From Bifidobacterium breve (lineage in GTDB: Bacteria; Actinomycetota; Actinomycetes; Nanopelagicales; Nanopelagicaceae): 51,061 nt of DNA. The translations under genes were made by a program, and so were the position numbers. The notes beneath the pieces were generated by a model. It worked only from the letters and a program-made list of their open reading frames with translations. It made no database searches and had not been told where the DNA came from. Below are positions 26,139 to 33,228 of this stretch, piece after piece (position 1 is the stretch's first letter; the number at the start of each line of letters is the position of its first letter). The stretch is taken from contig CAMCXX010000006.1 in the NCBI GenBank assembly GCA_945883755.1, positions 1 to 51,061 on the forward strand. Reading direction: 5' to 3'.

Positions 26139-27370
26139 AGTTAAAGTTTTTTACAATCTTTTCTCTGATTTTCGCAATGAGTTTTACAATTATCTCACCG
26201 GTAAATGCCGCGACTATGATCGCAATAAAGCCCGTTGTTGAAATTCCTTACACCGGCAATGAACAGGTTAGTGATTTATTGTTGACGCCAAGTGCAATTG
26301 CATTAATTGGCACAACCGAGGCGGCAACTTCTAATCCAATTCCAGGAAACTTAGGTGGTTCAAGTGATGGATTTATCTCAATTTATACAAAGAGCGGAAG
26401 TTTAGTAGCCAGCACCAGATTGGGAGGCGGCGCTAATGAGATTGCAACTGCAGCTGCACTTGATGCTGATGGCAGTATTTGGATTGTCGGTGCATCAACT
26501 GTTGTAAGCGCAATAACTCCAGCACCAACACCAACAAAATTACTCAATCCAGATAATGTTCCGTTGACGCCAAGTGTTCCAATTAGCTCTGCCTTAACAA
26601 AGTTAAATCTGTGGCAGATTAGCAGTGTCGGTCAATTGATTAATTCCTATGAAACCCAAACCGCAGCTGTGATCTCACCACAAGATCTAGTAATGACAAA
26701 AACCGGCTTAGTAATCTTTGGTGATATTTACGAGGGTGCAAATGTCAGAGGATTTTATACATCTTTTAATCAAGCAACCCTCTTTACGCCAGTTATTCGG
26801 TACGGCAATAAATCAACTCAACTTACTGAGGCAATAGCAAACTCTGATGGCAGCTTCACGGTAGTTGGAAGAAGCAGTGATCTACTTTTAAAATCTAGAG
26901 CTGTTACAAAAAGTGATGCTATAACTTTAAAGATTTCAGCCACGGGTTCATTGCAAGTAGTAGCACGGGCGGTGTTAAGGAATACATCACGAGGCTGGAG
27001 TTCAATTGGTACAGGTTTGCTGCAAGGTGGAATTGTCAGATACTCAAACAAAACCGAGGCGGCTATAACAAAGTATTCATCATTAAATAAACCAAGTTGG
27101 AACACCAGGTATCTTTCTAGATCAACTGCGTTGGTAGCAACCGGTACAAACTCATGGGTGACATTTATTTCAGCTGGTGCTATTCCTGGTCTGCGTACTT
27201 GGAAAGGTAAGCCGGCAGCTCCAGTTTTATTGCAATTGGGCAAAAAGGGTGAAGTTATTTCAGCTGCGTCATTTACCGGTACCCCAGTAGCAATCGCTAG
27301 AAATAATGAAATGGGAACGGTAGTAATCACCGATTCGGGCACAAGTTTTGGATTACTTCAGGTTAACTAG
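26135..27370 (+). CDS. Secreted protein of unknown function, propeller-like repeats
   Basis: A 411-residue protein starting with TTG, four bases inside proC and preceded by AGGAG at 26125-26129. A signal peptide covers about residues 1-25 (cleavage after VNA). The rest is rich in Ser, Thr, Ala, Gly and beta-branched residues, with repeated blocks of the form 'DGFISIYTKSG...ATAAALDADGSIWIVG'. These resemble SBBP/delta-60 beta-propeller repeats that alternate with G-x-I-x-x-G turns. No catalytic motif or membrane anchor is visible. It could bind a surface polymer or another secreted protein. Function is unknown. Confidence 0.7.
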   Translation: MKLKFFTIFSLIFAMSFTIISPVNAATMIAIKPVVEIPYTGNEQVSDLLLTPSAIALIGTTEAATSNPIPGNLGGSSDGFISIYTKSGSLVASTRLGGGANEIATAAALDADGSIWIVGASTVVSAITPAPTPTKLLNPDNVPLTPSVPISSALTKLNLWQISSVGQLINSYETQTAAVISPQDLVMTKTGLVIFGDIYEGANVRGFYTSFNQATLFTPVIRYGNKSTQLTEAIANSDGSFTVVGRSSDLLLKSRAVTKSDAITLKISATGSLQVVARAVLRNTSRGWSSIGTGLLQGGIVRYSNKTEAAITKYSSLNKPSWNTRYLSRSTALVATGTNSWVTFISAGAIPGLRTWKGKPAAPVLLQLGKKGEVISAASFTGTPVAIARNNEMGTVVITDSGTSFGLLQVN

Positions 27371-27408
27371 TAATCTTTGACAATTGTTAACAAAACTAAA
27401 GGAGCAAA

Positions 27409-27507
27409 ATGGGTTCAGTAATTAAGAAGCGCCGTAAACGTATGGCGAAGAAAAAGCATAAAAAACTTCTTAAGAAAACCAGAATTCAACGTCGTAACGC
27501 GAAGTAA
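27409..27507 (+). CDS. 30S ribosomal protein bS22 (AURKAIP1/COX24 family)
   Basis: A 32-residue, extremely basic peptide ([19 protein letters not shown] at its start, ending RRNAK) with the highly conserved actinobacterial bS22 sequence. bS22 is a tiny small-subunit protein first seen in mycobacterial ribosome structures and homologous to mitoribosomal mS38. A strong Shine-Dalgarno AAGGAG lies at 27399-27404, eight bases or fewer before ATG 27409. A TTGACA at 27377-27382 could be a -35 element. Such short genes are often missed in annotation; the sequence match is distinctive. Confidence 0.9.
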   Translation: MGSVIKKRRKRMAKKKHKKLLKKTRIQRRNAK

Positions 27508-27518
27508 TTAGTTTTACC

Positions 27519-27551
27519 TAAGGTCTAATTAAGGTCTAATTAAGGTCTAAA
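27519..27551. repeat. Three tandem copies of an 11-bp repeat
   Basis: The unit TAAGGTCTAAT occurs at 27519-27529 and 27530-27540, then once more with a last-base change (27541-27551). The array lies between convergent bS22 and the metalloprotease gene, and its last copy spans the metalloprotease stop codon region. On the minus strand each copy carries an in-phase or near-phase TTAGA/TAA. It is a likely slippage site. Confidence 0.9.
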
Positions 27552-29885
27552 TAAAGTTAACTTCCCAGATACGCCGGCAAGTGCGTATCTGATCTTGTTT
27601 AAAGTAATCCAAGAGCTAGCGGAATTCTTAGCTAATTGATTTCTCGAAACCAAAGAGATTGATTTAGTGGTTCGGTTTACTTCACACAATCTAAGTTCGC
27701 AGCCAAATAAAATTGATCTGTCATCAATGGCCATCGATGAGTTTGGAATACCAAAATTACCTGATGTAAATGTGGTGCTAGAGCTTGCAGTTACAACTTT
27801 ACTTCTAAGTTGATTTGGGTTTGGGTAGGTAAGACCACTGCCGGTGTACCAAGTTGCAACAACTCCACGTACGCTATTGAAGATACTTACATCATAACCA
27901 GCGACAGATACACCATCGCTGGGTGTATCAAGGGTTTGAAATAGCCAATCTTCAACTAAACCGCTACTTCTGCTGGCGTATCTAACCTCACCTCTAGTTA
28001 CATTTTTATCAAGGTCAAAACCATTTACACTGTCGTAAATTAAGTGAATTCGATTGCCAACAGTTATAGATTTCATATGAAAGCCAACATCACCAGTTGT
28101 TCTGCCTTCTGTGTCCTTATCACCATCAACAATTTCATAACGCCAGGTAGATCCGCTCTTTACTGCACCTAGAACAATTCCTTGGCTTTCATCTCGATAG
28201 AAAACCTGAACCCCAGCTGCATTAACTTCACATGCATTTGATACTGAAACATCAGAGGCGGTTCTAACTCTATCCGCCTCTTTGTAATCCTGAATTTTTG
28301 GACCATCACCATCAACAACTTCATATCGCCAGCTCTTACCATTAAATACCGCATAGCGAAGATCTAAATCCTTAAGATCGGTATAAAAAAGATGTAGGTA
28401 ATTGACTTTGGCAGCGGTTGAGGTGCACATTGAAATGTAACCACTTACATCATTAAGGGTTCTGCCATTTGTAGTTGAGTTTCCATCAACAGTTGTAATC
28501 CGCCATTTACCAGCGGTTTGAGTTGCGAGTTTTAAATCGCCATTCTTGCTATCGGTATAGGCGATTACCGGCTTTCCGCCATATGTTGTTGATGCTAGGT
28601 GCTGAGCATCAGCTGCTGGATCAATGATTGTGGTTTTCCACGCAGCCTGCGGAGTTACTACATTGGTGTTTACGGCAGTAGAGCTACCTAATGAGTTTCT
28701 GGCGGTAATCGCAAATGTATATTTGGTGCCATTTCTTAAATTACGAATTATTACCGGACTTTCTGTAACTGTGATTGAATCACCAGTACTGATATTTTTA
28801 ATCTCATAATCGGTAATTTGTGCGGCTCTAGCATTAATTGGCGGTGAAAATTGAATTATTGCAGCTTGGTCAGAGACCAATGCTTTTTGATTTTGTACTA
28901 CCTGAGGTAGCGCATATGAAACACCAACTGGTGGCTTGGTTCGCATATCCTCAAACATGGCGAGCAGTATTGGACCTGGTAAATGAAAGACTTCACCTGA
29001 TTCTAAATTTGGTGTCATAACCGCATCTTGTGGCGAATCCTTAAAAGTAGCTTCATCTAAATGGCTAACTGATGAGCCTGGTTCATAAACTGTGGGTGTA
29101 TAAAGTTTTGGTTTTATACTGTTATTAGCTTTAATTGCATTTTCACCAGACCAAACAAGCGAGGTGGTTAAAGCTTTGCCAGTCTCCAGTGATGGCGATG
29201 GCATATCGGATAAACGGCGACCATCAGGTAATTGGGCAAATGCATCAAATGGAGTGGGTTGATCAACTCGTGCCGCACCACTAAAGGTGTCGAAATAACT
29301 TCCGCTGATAAATCCCAAGCCGTGTGCCATCTCATGCAGAATTACAGATTGCAGATCATAAAGATTTTTAGGGCAGTTACCATCTGTACCTAAGTACCAA
29401 GGAGCGGTTGAAGTAATTGTAATTTCCATCTCGGGTTTATTTCTATCTAGATCTCGGCCAGCGATTGAGTTTGCTAATGCAGATGGGTAGTACAAGGTGC
29501 GATCGGGCGCTTCTGGAAATACAAAATTACTGACCGAGCTAGCTGCTGCCAGCACACCGTAATTAGATGAACGTGCCCAAGTAATATTTACTTTAACATC
29601 AACCTTTGATGAGAAATTCTCTGACCAAGTATTTACTGCCGCTTGAATTGCTGGCTTAGCACTCTCTGGAACAGTATTGAAATCAACGATAAAATTTGAT
29701 TTCTTTTCTAGATTTGCCGATGGTGTTCTTGGTTGTTGCTTTACATAATTTGCATTTGTGCCGGCGTAGATTGAAACCCAGGGCGCCGGAACAGAGATAA
29801 CTGTTACTGCAGAAGCTGCTGGTGCGGGGATAACAAGCAGGGATAGAAATAAGCCGATCGTTAGCAGTATCGACTTTCTTCGCAT
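27540..29885 (-). CDS. Secreted zinc metalloprotease with Fn3 and propeller-like repeats
   Basis: A 781-residue exported protein. The signal peptide covers residues 1-26 (cleavage after ASA). The protease domain (about 55-320) carries HEMAHGLGF, with H184, E185 and H188 as zinc site and catalytic Glu. Downstream SSVSHLDE and a Met-turn-like DAVMTPN (M290) point to a metzincin-like fold. A fibronectin type III domain spans about 335-412. Residues ~420-781 hold at least four blade-like repeats of the form 'YxDxxxxxLxxA...WR(Y/I)..VDG', resembling sialidase/BNR-type propellers. It may degrade extracellular or surface protein while the propeller binds substrate. It has its own -10 box and no operon partner. 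Confidence 0.82.
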   Translation of the reverse strand: MRRKSILLTIGLFLSLLVIPAPAASAVTVISVPAPWVSIYAGTNANYVKQQPRTPSANLEKKSNFIVDFNTVPESAKPAIQAAVNTWSENFSSKVDVKVNITWARSSNYGVLAAASSVSNFVFPEAPDRTLYYPSALANSIAGRDLDRNKPEMEITITSTAPWYLGTDGNCPKNLYDLQSVILHEMAHGLGFISGSYFDTFSGAARVDQPTPFDAFAQLPDGRRLSDMPSPSLETGKALTTSLVWSGENAIKANNSIKPKLYTPTVYEPGSSVSHLDEATFKDSPQDAVMTPNLESGEVFHLPGPILLAMFEDMRTKPPVGVSYALPQVVQNQKALVSDQAAIIQFSPPINARAAQITDYEIKNISTGDSITVTESPVIIRNLRNGTKYTFAITARNSLGSSTAVNTNVVTPQAAWKTTIIDPAADAQHLASTTYGGKPVIAYTDSKNGDLKLATQTAGKWRITTVDGNSTTNGRTLNDVSGYISMCTSTAAKVNYLHLFYTDLKDLDLRYAVFNGKSWRYEVVDGDGPKIQDYKEADRVRTASDVSVSNACEVNAAGVQVFYRDESQGIVLGAVKSGSTWRYEIVDGDKDTEGRTTGDVGFHMKSITVGNRIHLIYDSVNGFDLDKNVTRGEVRYASRSSGLVEDWLFQTLDTPSDGVSVAGYDVSIFNSVRGVVATWYTGSGLTYPNPNQLRSKVVTASSSTTFTSGNFGIPNSSMAIDDRSILFGCELRLCEVNRTTKSISLVSRNQLAKNSASSWITLNKIRYALAGVSGKLTLFRP
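27566..27591. terminator. Nine-bp hairpin at the 3' end of convergent genes
   Basis: CAGATACGC-N8-GCGTATCTG is a perfect 9-bp inverted repeat about 60 bases after the bS22 stop, inside the last codons of the metalloprotease gene. On the plus strand it is followed by ATCTTGTTT, a weak T-run, so it may end bS22/proC transcripts. On the minus strand it is followed by a mixed A/T stretch. Confidence 0.45.
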
Positions 29886-29892
29886 AGCGGCA

Positions 29893-29898
29893 AGGTTA
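29893..29898 (-). promoter_or_regulatory. Putative -10 box of the metalloprotease gene (leaderless)
   Basis: TAACCT on the minus strand lies seven bases before ATG 29885. No Shine-Dalgarno sequence is seen. The 34-base gap is shared with the divergent gene starting at 29920. Confidence 0.4.
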
Positions 29899-29919
29899 AC
29901 AGTCTGAGATGATTCGACT

Positions 29920-30249
29920 ATGGAAGAAGAGAATTTATCAGGAAGAATTCAGGAAAATTATCTTCGTGCTCGTCGCGAGCAACCAAATGCATCAATTGCA
30001 AACACAAAGGCACCGGAACCAACACTTGATGAGGCCCGAGCTGATTTAGCAAAAGCGGTGGGAAAGCTTGCAGATCAATTTTTGGCGAAAAGGTATGGCC
30101 CATTAATTGGCACAATTGCAGAGACGACAACAATTGCGACCTTGCAACAATTTGAGAGTAATTTAACCCGTGCTAAGGGTGATATTACTTTGGTGGTTCA
30201 AGAGTTTAGTGATCGAATATTTTCAACAGGTAAATTACGTCGCGAATGA
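29920..30249 (+). CDS. Small hypothetical protein
   Basis: A 109-residue soluble, acidic-to-basic helical protein, rich in Ala, Leu, Glu and Arg, with no cysteines, signal peptide or membrane segment. The first ~40 residues look unstructured (Glu/Asn/Pro rich), and the rest is predicted mainly helical (DEARADLAKAVGKLADQFL, then ATLQQFESNLTRAKGDITL). It overlaps the glutaredoxin-like gene by four bases (ATGA), so the two are made together. I do not recognise a family. Coupling to a thiol protein and the nearby HAD-IB gene recall the actinobacterial rex/hemA neighbourhood, where small unknown genes occur. Confidence 0.65.
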   Translation: MEEENLSGRIQENYLRARREQPNASIANTKAPEPTLDEARADLAKAVGKLADQFLAKRYGPLIGTIAETTTIATLQQFESNLTRAKGDITLVVQEFSDRIFSTGKLRRE

Positions 30250-30482
30250 AAACAGTAACAATTTTCTCGCGAACCGGCTGCCACCTATGCGAGAGTGCAA
30301 TTGAACAGGTTGAATCGGTAAAATCCAATTTAAATTTTAAGTTAGAGATAAAGTTAATTGATAATAACCCGCAACTTGAAAAAATGTATGGCGAGCAGGT
30401 GCCGGTAATTTTGATTGATCAACAACCGCATGATTATTGGCGGGTAGATCTGAATAGATTTACCGCAGCTATTAAAGCTTAA
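30246..30482 (+). CDS. Glutaredoxin family protein
   Basis: A 78-residue thioredoxin-fold protein with the redox motif C12-H-L-C15 (SRTGCHLCESA) and the cis-Pro segment GEQVPVILIDQ. The size and DYWRVDLNRF-like ending match the short glutaredoxin-like (DUF836) proteins of Actinobacteria, which usually sit next to rex and hemA. It would reduce disulfides using mycothiol or thioredoxin reductase; the partner is unknown. It overlaps the preceding small gene by four bases, and its stop overlaps the end of the convergent helicase gene by four bases. Confidence 0.87.
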   Translation: MKTVTIFSRTGCHLCESAIEQVESVKSNLNFKLEIKLIDNNPQLEKMYGEQVPVILIDQQPHDYWRVDLNRFTAAIKA

Positions 30483-32125
30483 TTTTTATTTAAAACCTCA
30501 TCGGCATCGATGATGCGGTAGGCATAACCTTGTTCGGCAAGAAAGCGTTGCCGGTTTTGGGCAAAATCTTGATCAATGGTGTCACGTGCAACTAATGAGT
30601 AAAAGCGCGCACCACGGCCATCTGCCTTAGGACGAAGGATTCGACCTAAACGTTGCGCCTCCTCCTGTCTTGAACCAAATGTTCCGGAAACTTGAATGGC
30701 GATAGATGCTTCAGGTAGATCAATCGAGAAGTTAGCAACCTTTGATACAACTAAACATTTAATCTCGCCAGTTCTAAATTTTGCAAATAAAATCTCTCGC
30801 TCCTTGATTGGGGTGGCACCTTTAATTATTGGTACACCTAAAGCTGCACTTAACTCATCTAACTGCTCGAGATACTGACCGATTACCAATACCTGATCAT
30901 CAGCATGTTGTTTGGCAAGTGCGATTGCAACAGCTTTCTTTGTCTGGGTAGTGGCACAAAACTTGTATCGATCCTCTTGTTCAGCGGTTGCATAATTTAA
31001 TCGTTCTGCATCGGTCAGAGTTACCCGAACTTCAACACAATCAGCCGGTGCAATGTATCCCTGCGCCTCAATCTCTTTCCATGGAACATCAAATCGCTTT
31101 GGTCCAATTAAGGAGAAGACCTCTCCCTCCATGCCATCTTCACGTACTAATGTGGCGGTTAACCCAAGTCGGCGACGCGATTGAATATCTGCAGTAAATC
31201 TAAAGATTGGTGCGGGCAATAAGTGCACCTCATCATAAATAATTAAGCCCCAATCAATCGCATCAAATAGATCAAGGTGGGCATACAAACCCTGCTTCTT
31301 CGTCGTCATAACTTGGTAGGTCGCAATTGTTACTGGTCGGATCTCTTTTTTAGAACCGCTGTATTCGCCAATATCATCCTCATTTAAATCAGTTCTGCGC
31401 AGCAGCTCTTCCCGCCATTGTCTGGCAGCAACGGTGTTGGTAACTAAAATTAAAGTGGTCGCCTTTGCATGTGCCATGGCAGCTGCACCAACAATTGTTT
31501 TTCCAGCACCACATGGCAGTACAACTACACCTGAGCCACCATGCCAAAAACCTTCGGCAGCTAACTCTTGGTATTTACGAATCTGCCAACCATCTTGGCG
31601 CAGTGCAATCTCATGGTGCTCACCATCAACATAGCCAGCAAAATCCTCAGCTGGCCAACCTAACTTCAACAATGCTTGCTTTAAAAAACCACGTTGGCCA
31701 GGATGTACAACAATTGTTTCAGCATCTAATTGCAGCCCCAACATTGGCGCAACCTTTTTGCCACGTGTTACCTCTTTTAAAACAGCTGGATCATTAGAAA
31801 CCAAAATCAAACCATGGACTGGATGTGCTTCTAGTCGCAATCGACCGTAGCGAGACATTGTCTCTGCAATATCAACTAATAATGAGTGCGGAACAGCGAA
31901 ACGAGAGTACTTAAGTAGTACATCAATAACTTGTTCAGCATCATGACCAGCTGCACGTGCATTCCATAACCCCAGTGGCGTTAGCCGGTAGGTATGAATA
32001 TGTTCTGGCGATTTTTCTAATTCAGCAAAGGCGGCGATTGCTCTGCGGCACTCATCTGAAAGAATATGGTCGATATCTAGTAAAAGTGTTTTATCACTTT
32101 GAACAATTAATGGGCCATCACTCAT
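30479..32125 (-). CDS. XPB/Ssl2-type DNA helicase
   Basis: A 548-residue superfamily 2 helicase of the bacterial XPB group (mycobacterial Rv0861c type). An N-terminal damage-recognition-like domain is followed by Walker A PCGAGKT at 204-210, the DEVH box at 298-301, the motif III GLTATLVREDG and a C-terminal helicase domain with motif VI EEAQRLGRILRP. Bacterial XPB unwinds 3'-5' and is thought to act in DNA repair. It starts with a four-base overlap (ATGA) after the M20 peptidase gene. Its usual partner gene is two genes upstream rather than adjacent. Confidence 0.93.
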   Translation of the reverse strand: MSDGPLIVQSDKTLLLDIDHILSDECRRAIAAFAELEKSPEHIHTYRLTPLGLWNARAAGHDAEQVIDVLLKYSRFAVPHSLLVDIAETMSRYGRLRLEAHPVHGLILVSNDPAVLKEVTRGKKVAPMLGLQLDAETIVVHPGQRGFLKQALLKLGWPAEDFAGYVDGEHHEIALRQDGWQIRKYQELAAEGFWHGGSGVVVLPCGAGKTIVGAAAMAHAKATTLILVTNTVAARQWREELLRRTDLNEDDIGEYSGSKKEIRPVTIATYQVMTTKKQGLYAHLDLFDAIDWGLIIYDEVHLLPAPIFRFTADIQSRRRLGLTATLVREDGMEGEVFSLIGPKRFDVPWKEIEAQGYIAPADCVEVRVTLTDAERLNYATAEQEDRYKFCATTQTKKAVAIALAKQHADDQVLVIGQYLEQLDELSAALGVPIIKGATPIKEREILFAKFRTGEIKCLVVSKVANFSIDLPEASIAIQVSGTFGSRQEEAQRLGRILRPKADGRGARFYSLVARDTIDQDFAQNRQRFLAEQGYAYRIIDADEVLNKN

Positions 32126-33195
32126 TTTATGAGCTCGGTAATAAAGGCAGAGATCAATTTAATTCTTGGTTCGATGGCAGAAATTAAGATTGATTCAGTT
32201 GGTGCATGTGCACCAACACCGACTGCACCTAGTCCATCCAATACCTTTGCACCGGCAGCTGCTGCAAAGTTTCCATCGCTAGCACCACCAACACTTGCAT
32301 GACCAATCTCTGGCATACCTAATCGCTTTGCTACAACCTCTAATTTTTCATACAGCTCTTTAGTACTGGCAAGCTCAAGTGGCGGACGATTAATCCCACC
32401 AGTTACATCAACCTTTGCAACTGTGCTGCTTAAGGATTTAATTGCAGTATCAACACGTTGTAGCTCAGCCATCGTAAATGATCTAATATCAATATCTAAT
32501 TTTGCTTCAGCTGGCACAGTGTTTGTAGTAGTGCCGGCTTGCATAACAGTCGGGACAACAGTTGTGCCAAGTGCTGGATTGGCAAGCTCTGAGATTTGCA
32601 AGACTAACTTTGCTAGTTCAGTAGTTGCATTAATACCTTTTTCTGGTTCAAGGCCGGCGTGCGCTGCCTTACCGGTAACAGCTATTTGGTACATAGCGGT
32701 GCCTTTACGACCAGTCTTAACCTTGCCATCAATTGCTGATTCAAAAACTAAAACCGCATCTGCATCCTTTGCTAACCGCTCGATTAATCCTTTTGAGGTT
32801 GCACTACCAGTTTCTTCATCTGTTGTTGCGATTAAGGCCACCTTGCTTTGCGCACCAGAAATACCTTTTAACGCATACATCGCTTGGATAAATCCAGTCT
32901 TCATATCAAAGATGCCAGGACCTTTAGCGTTATCACCATCAACCTGCCAGGTTGGCGTAAATGAGTTATGTGGCCAAACTGTATCTAAATGACAAAGTAA
33001 GACAATCTTTGGCTTTTCAGCTCCCCACCAAAATACTGGTCGGCCATTTTCAGTTACCAATTTGGCAGGTATATCTAAAACTTGTGCAGATATTTCAACT
33101 GCAAGTTCAACAACCTTTACACATGCGGCTAAATCTTCAGTTGGCGATTGGCACTCAACTAAGCGCCGAATATCCTTTATCGCAGTTGCGCTCAT
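32122..33195 (-). CDS. M20 family metallopeptidase (glutamate carboxypeptidase/ArgE-like)
   Basis: A 357-residue zinc amidohydrolase without signal peptide. Metal ligands are visible in order: H69 in LLCHLDTVWP (with D71), D97 in GIFDMKTG, E127/E128 in TTDEETGSATS, the FESA segment and the late H in GVGAHAPTESI. A dimerisation domain with the conserved His region GKAAHAGLEPEKG lies in the middle. Closest styles are carboxypeptidase G2, ArgE/DapE or dipeptidases; the substrate could be an N-acyl amino acid, dipeptide or folyl-glutamate. It lies between the XPB helicase and its partner in one apparent operon. Confidence 0.88.
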   Translation of the reverse strand: MSATAIKDIRRLVECQSPTEDLAACVKVVELAVEISAQVLDIPAKLVTENGRPVFWWGAEKPKIVLLCHLDTVWPHNSFTPTWQVDGDNAKGPGIFDMKTGFIQAMYALKGISGAQSKVALIATTDEETGSATSKGLIERLAKDADAVLVFESAIDGKVKTGRKGTAMYQIAVTGKAAHAGLEPEKGINATTELAKLVLQISELANPALGTTVVPTVMQAGTTTNTVPAEAKLDIDIRSFTMAELQRVDTAIKSLSSTVAKVDVTGGINRPPLELASTKELYEKLEVVAKRLGMPEIGHASVGGASDGNFAAAAGAKVLDGLGAVGVGAHAPTESILISAIEPRIKLISAFITELIK

Positions 33196-33228
33196 GGGTT
33201 AATTCTGCCTTATTTTCATAATTGGCGC

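Noticed and set aside
27377-27382. TTGACA as a sigma-70 -35 box for bS22
   Set aside because: No matching -10 hexamer occurs at 16-18 bases; bS22 may simply be read from proC.
32423-32992. Plus-strand open frame of 189 codons opposite the M20 peptidase
   Set aside because: It is antisense to a clear zinc peptidase and shows no recognisable motif.
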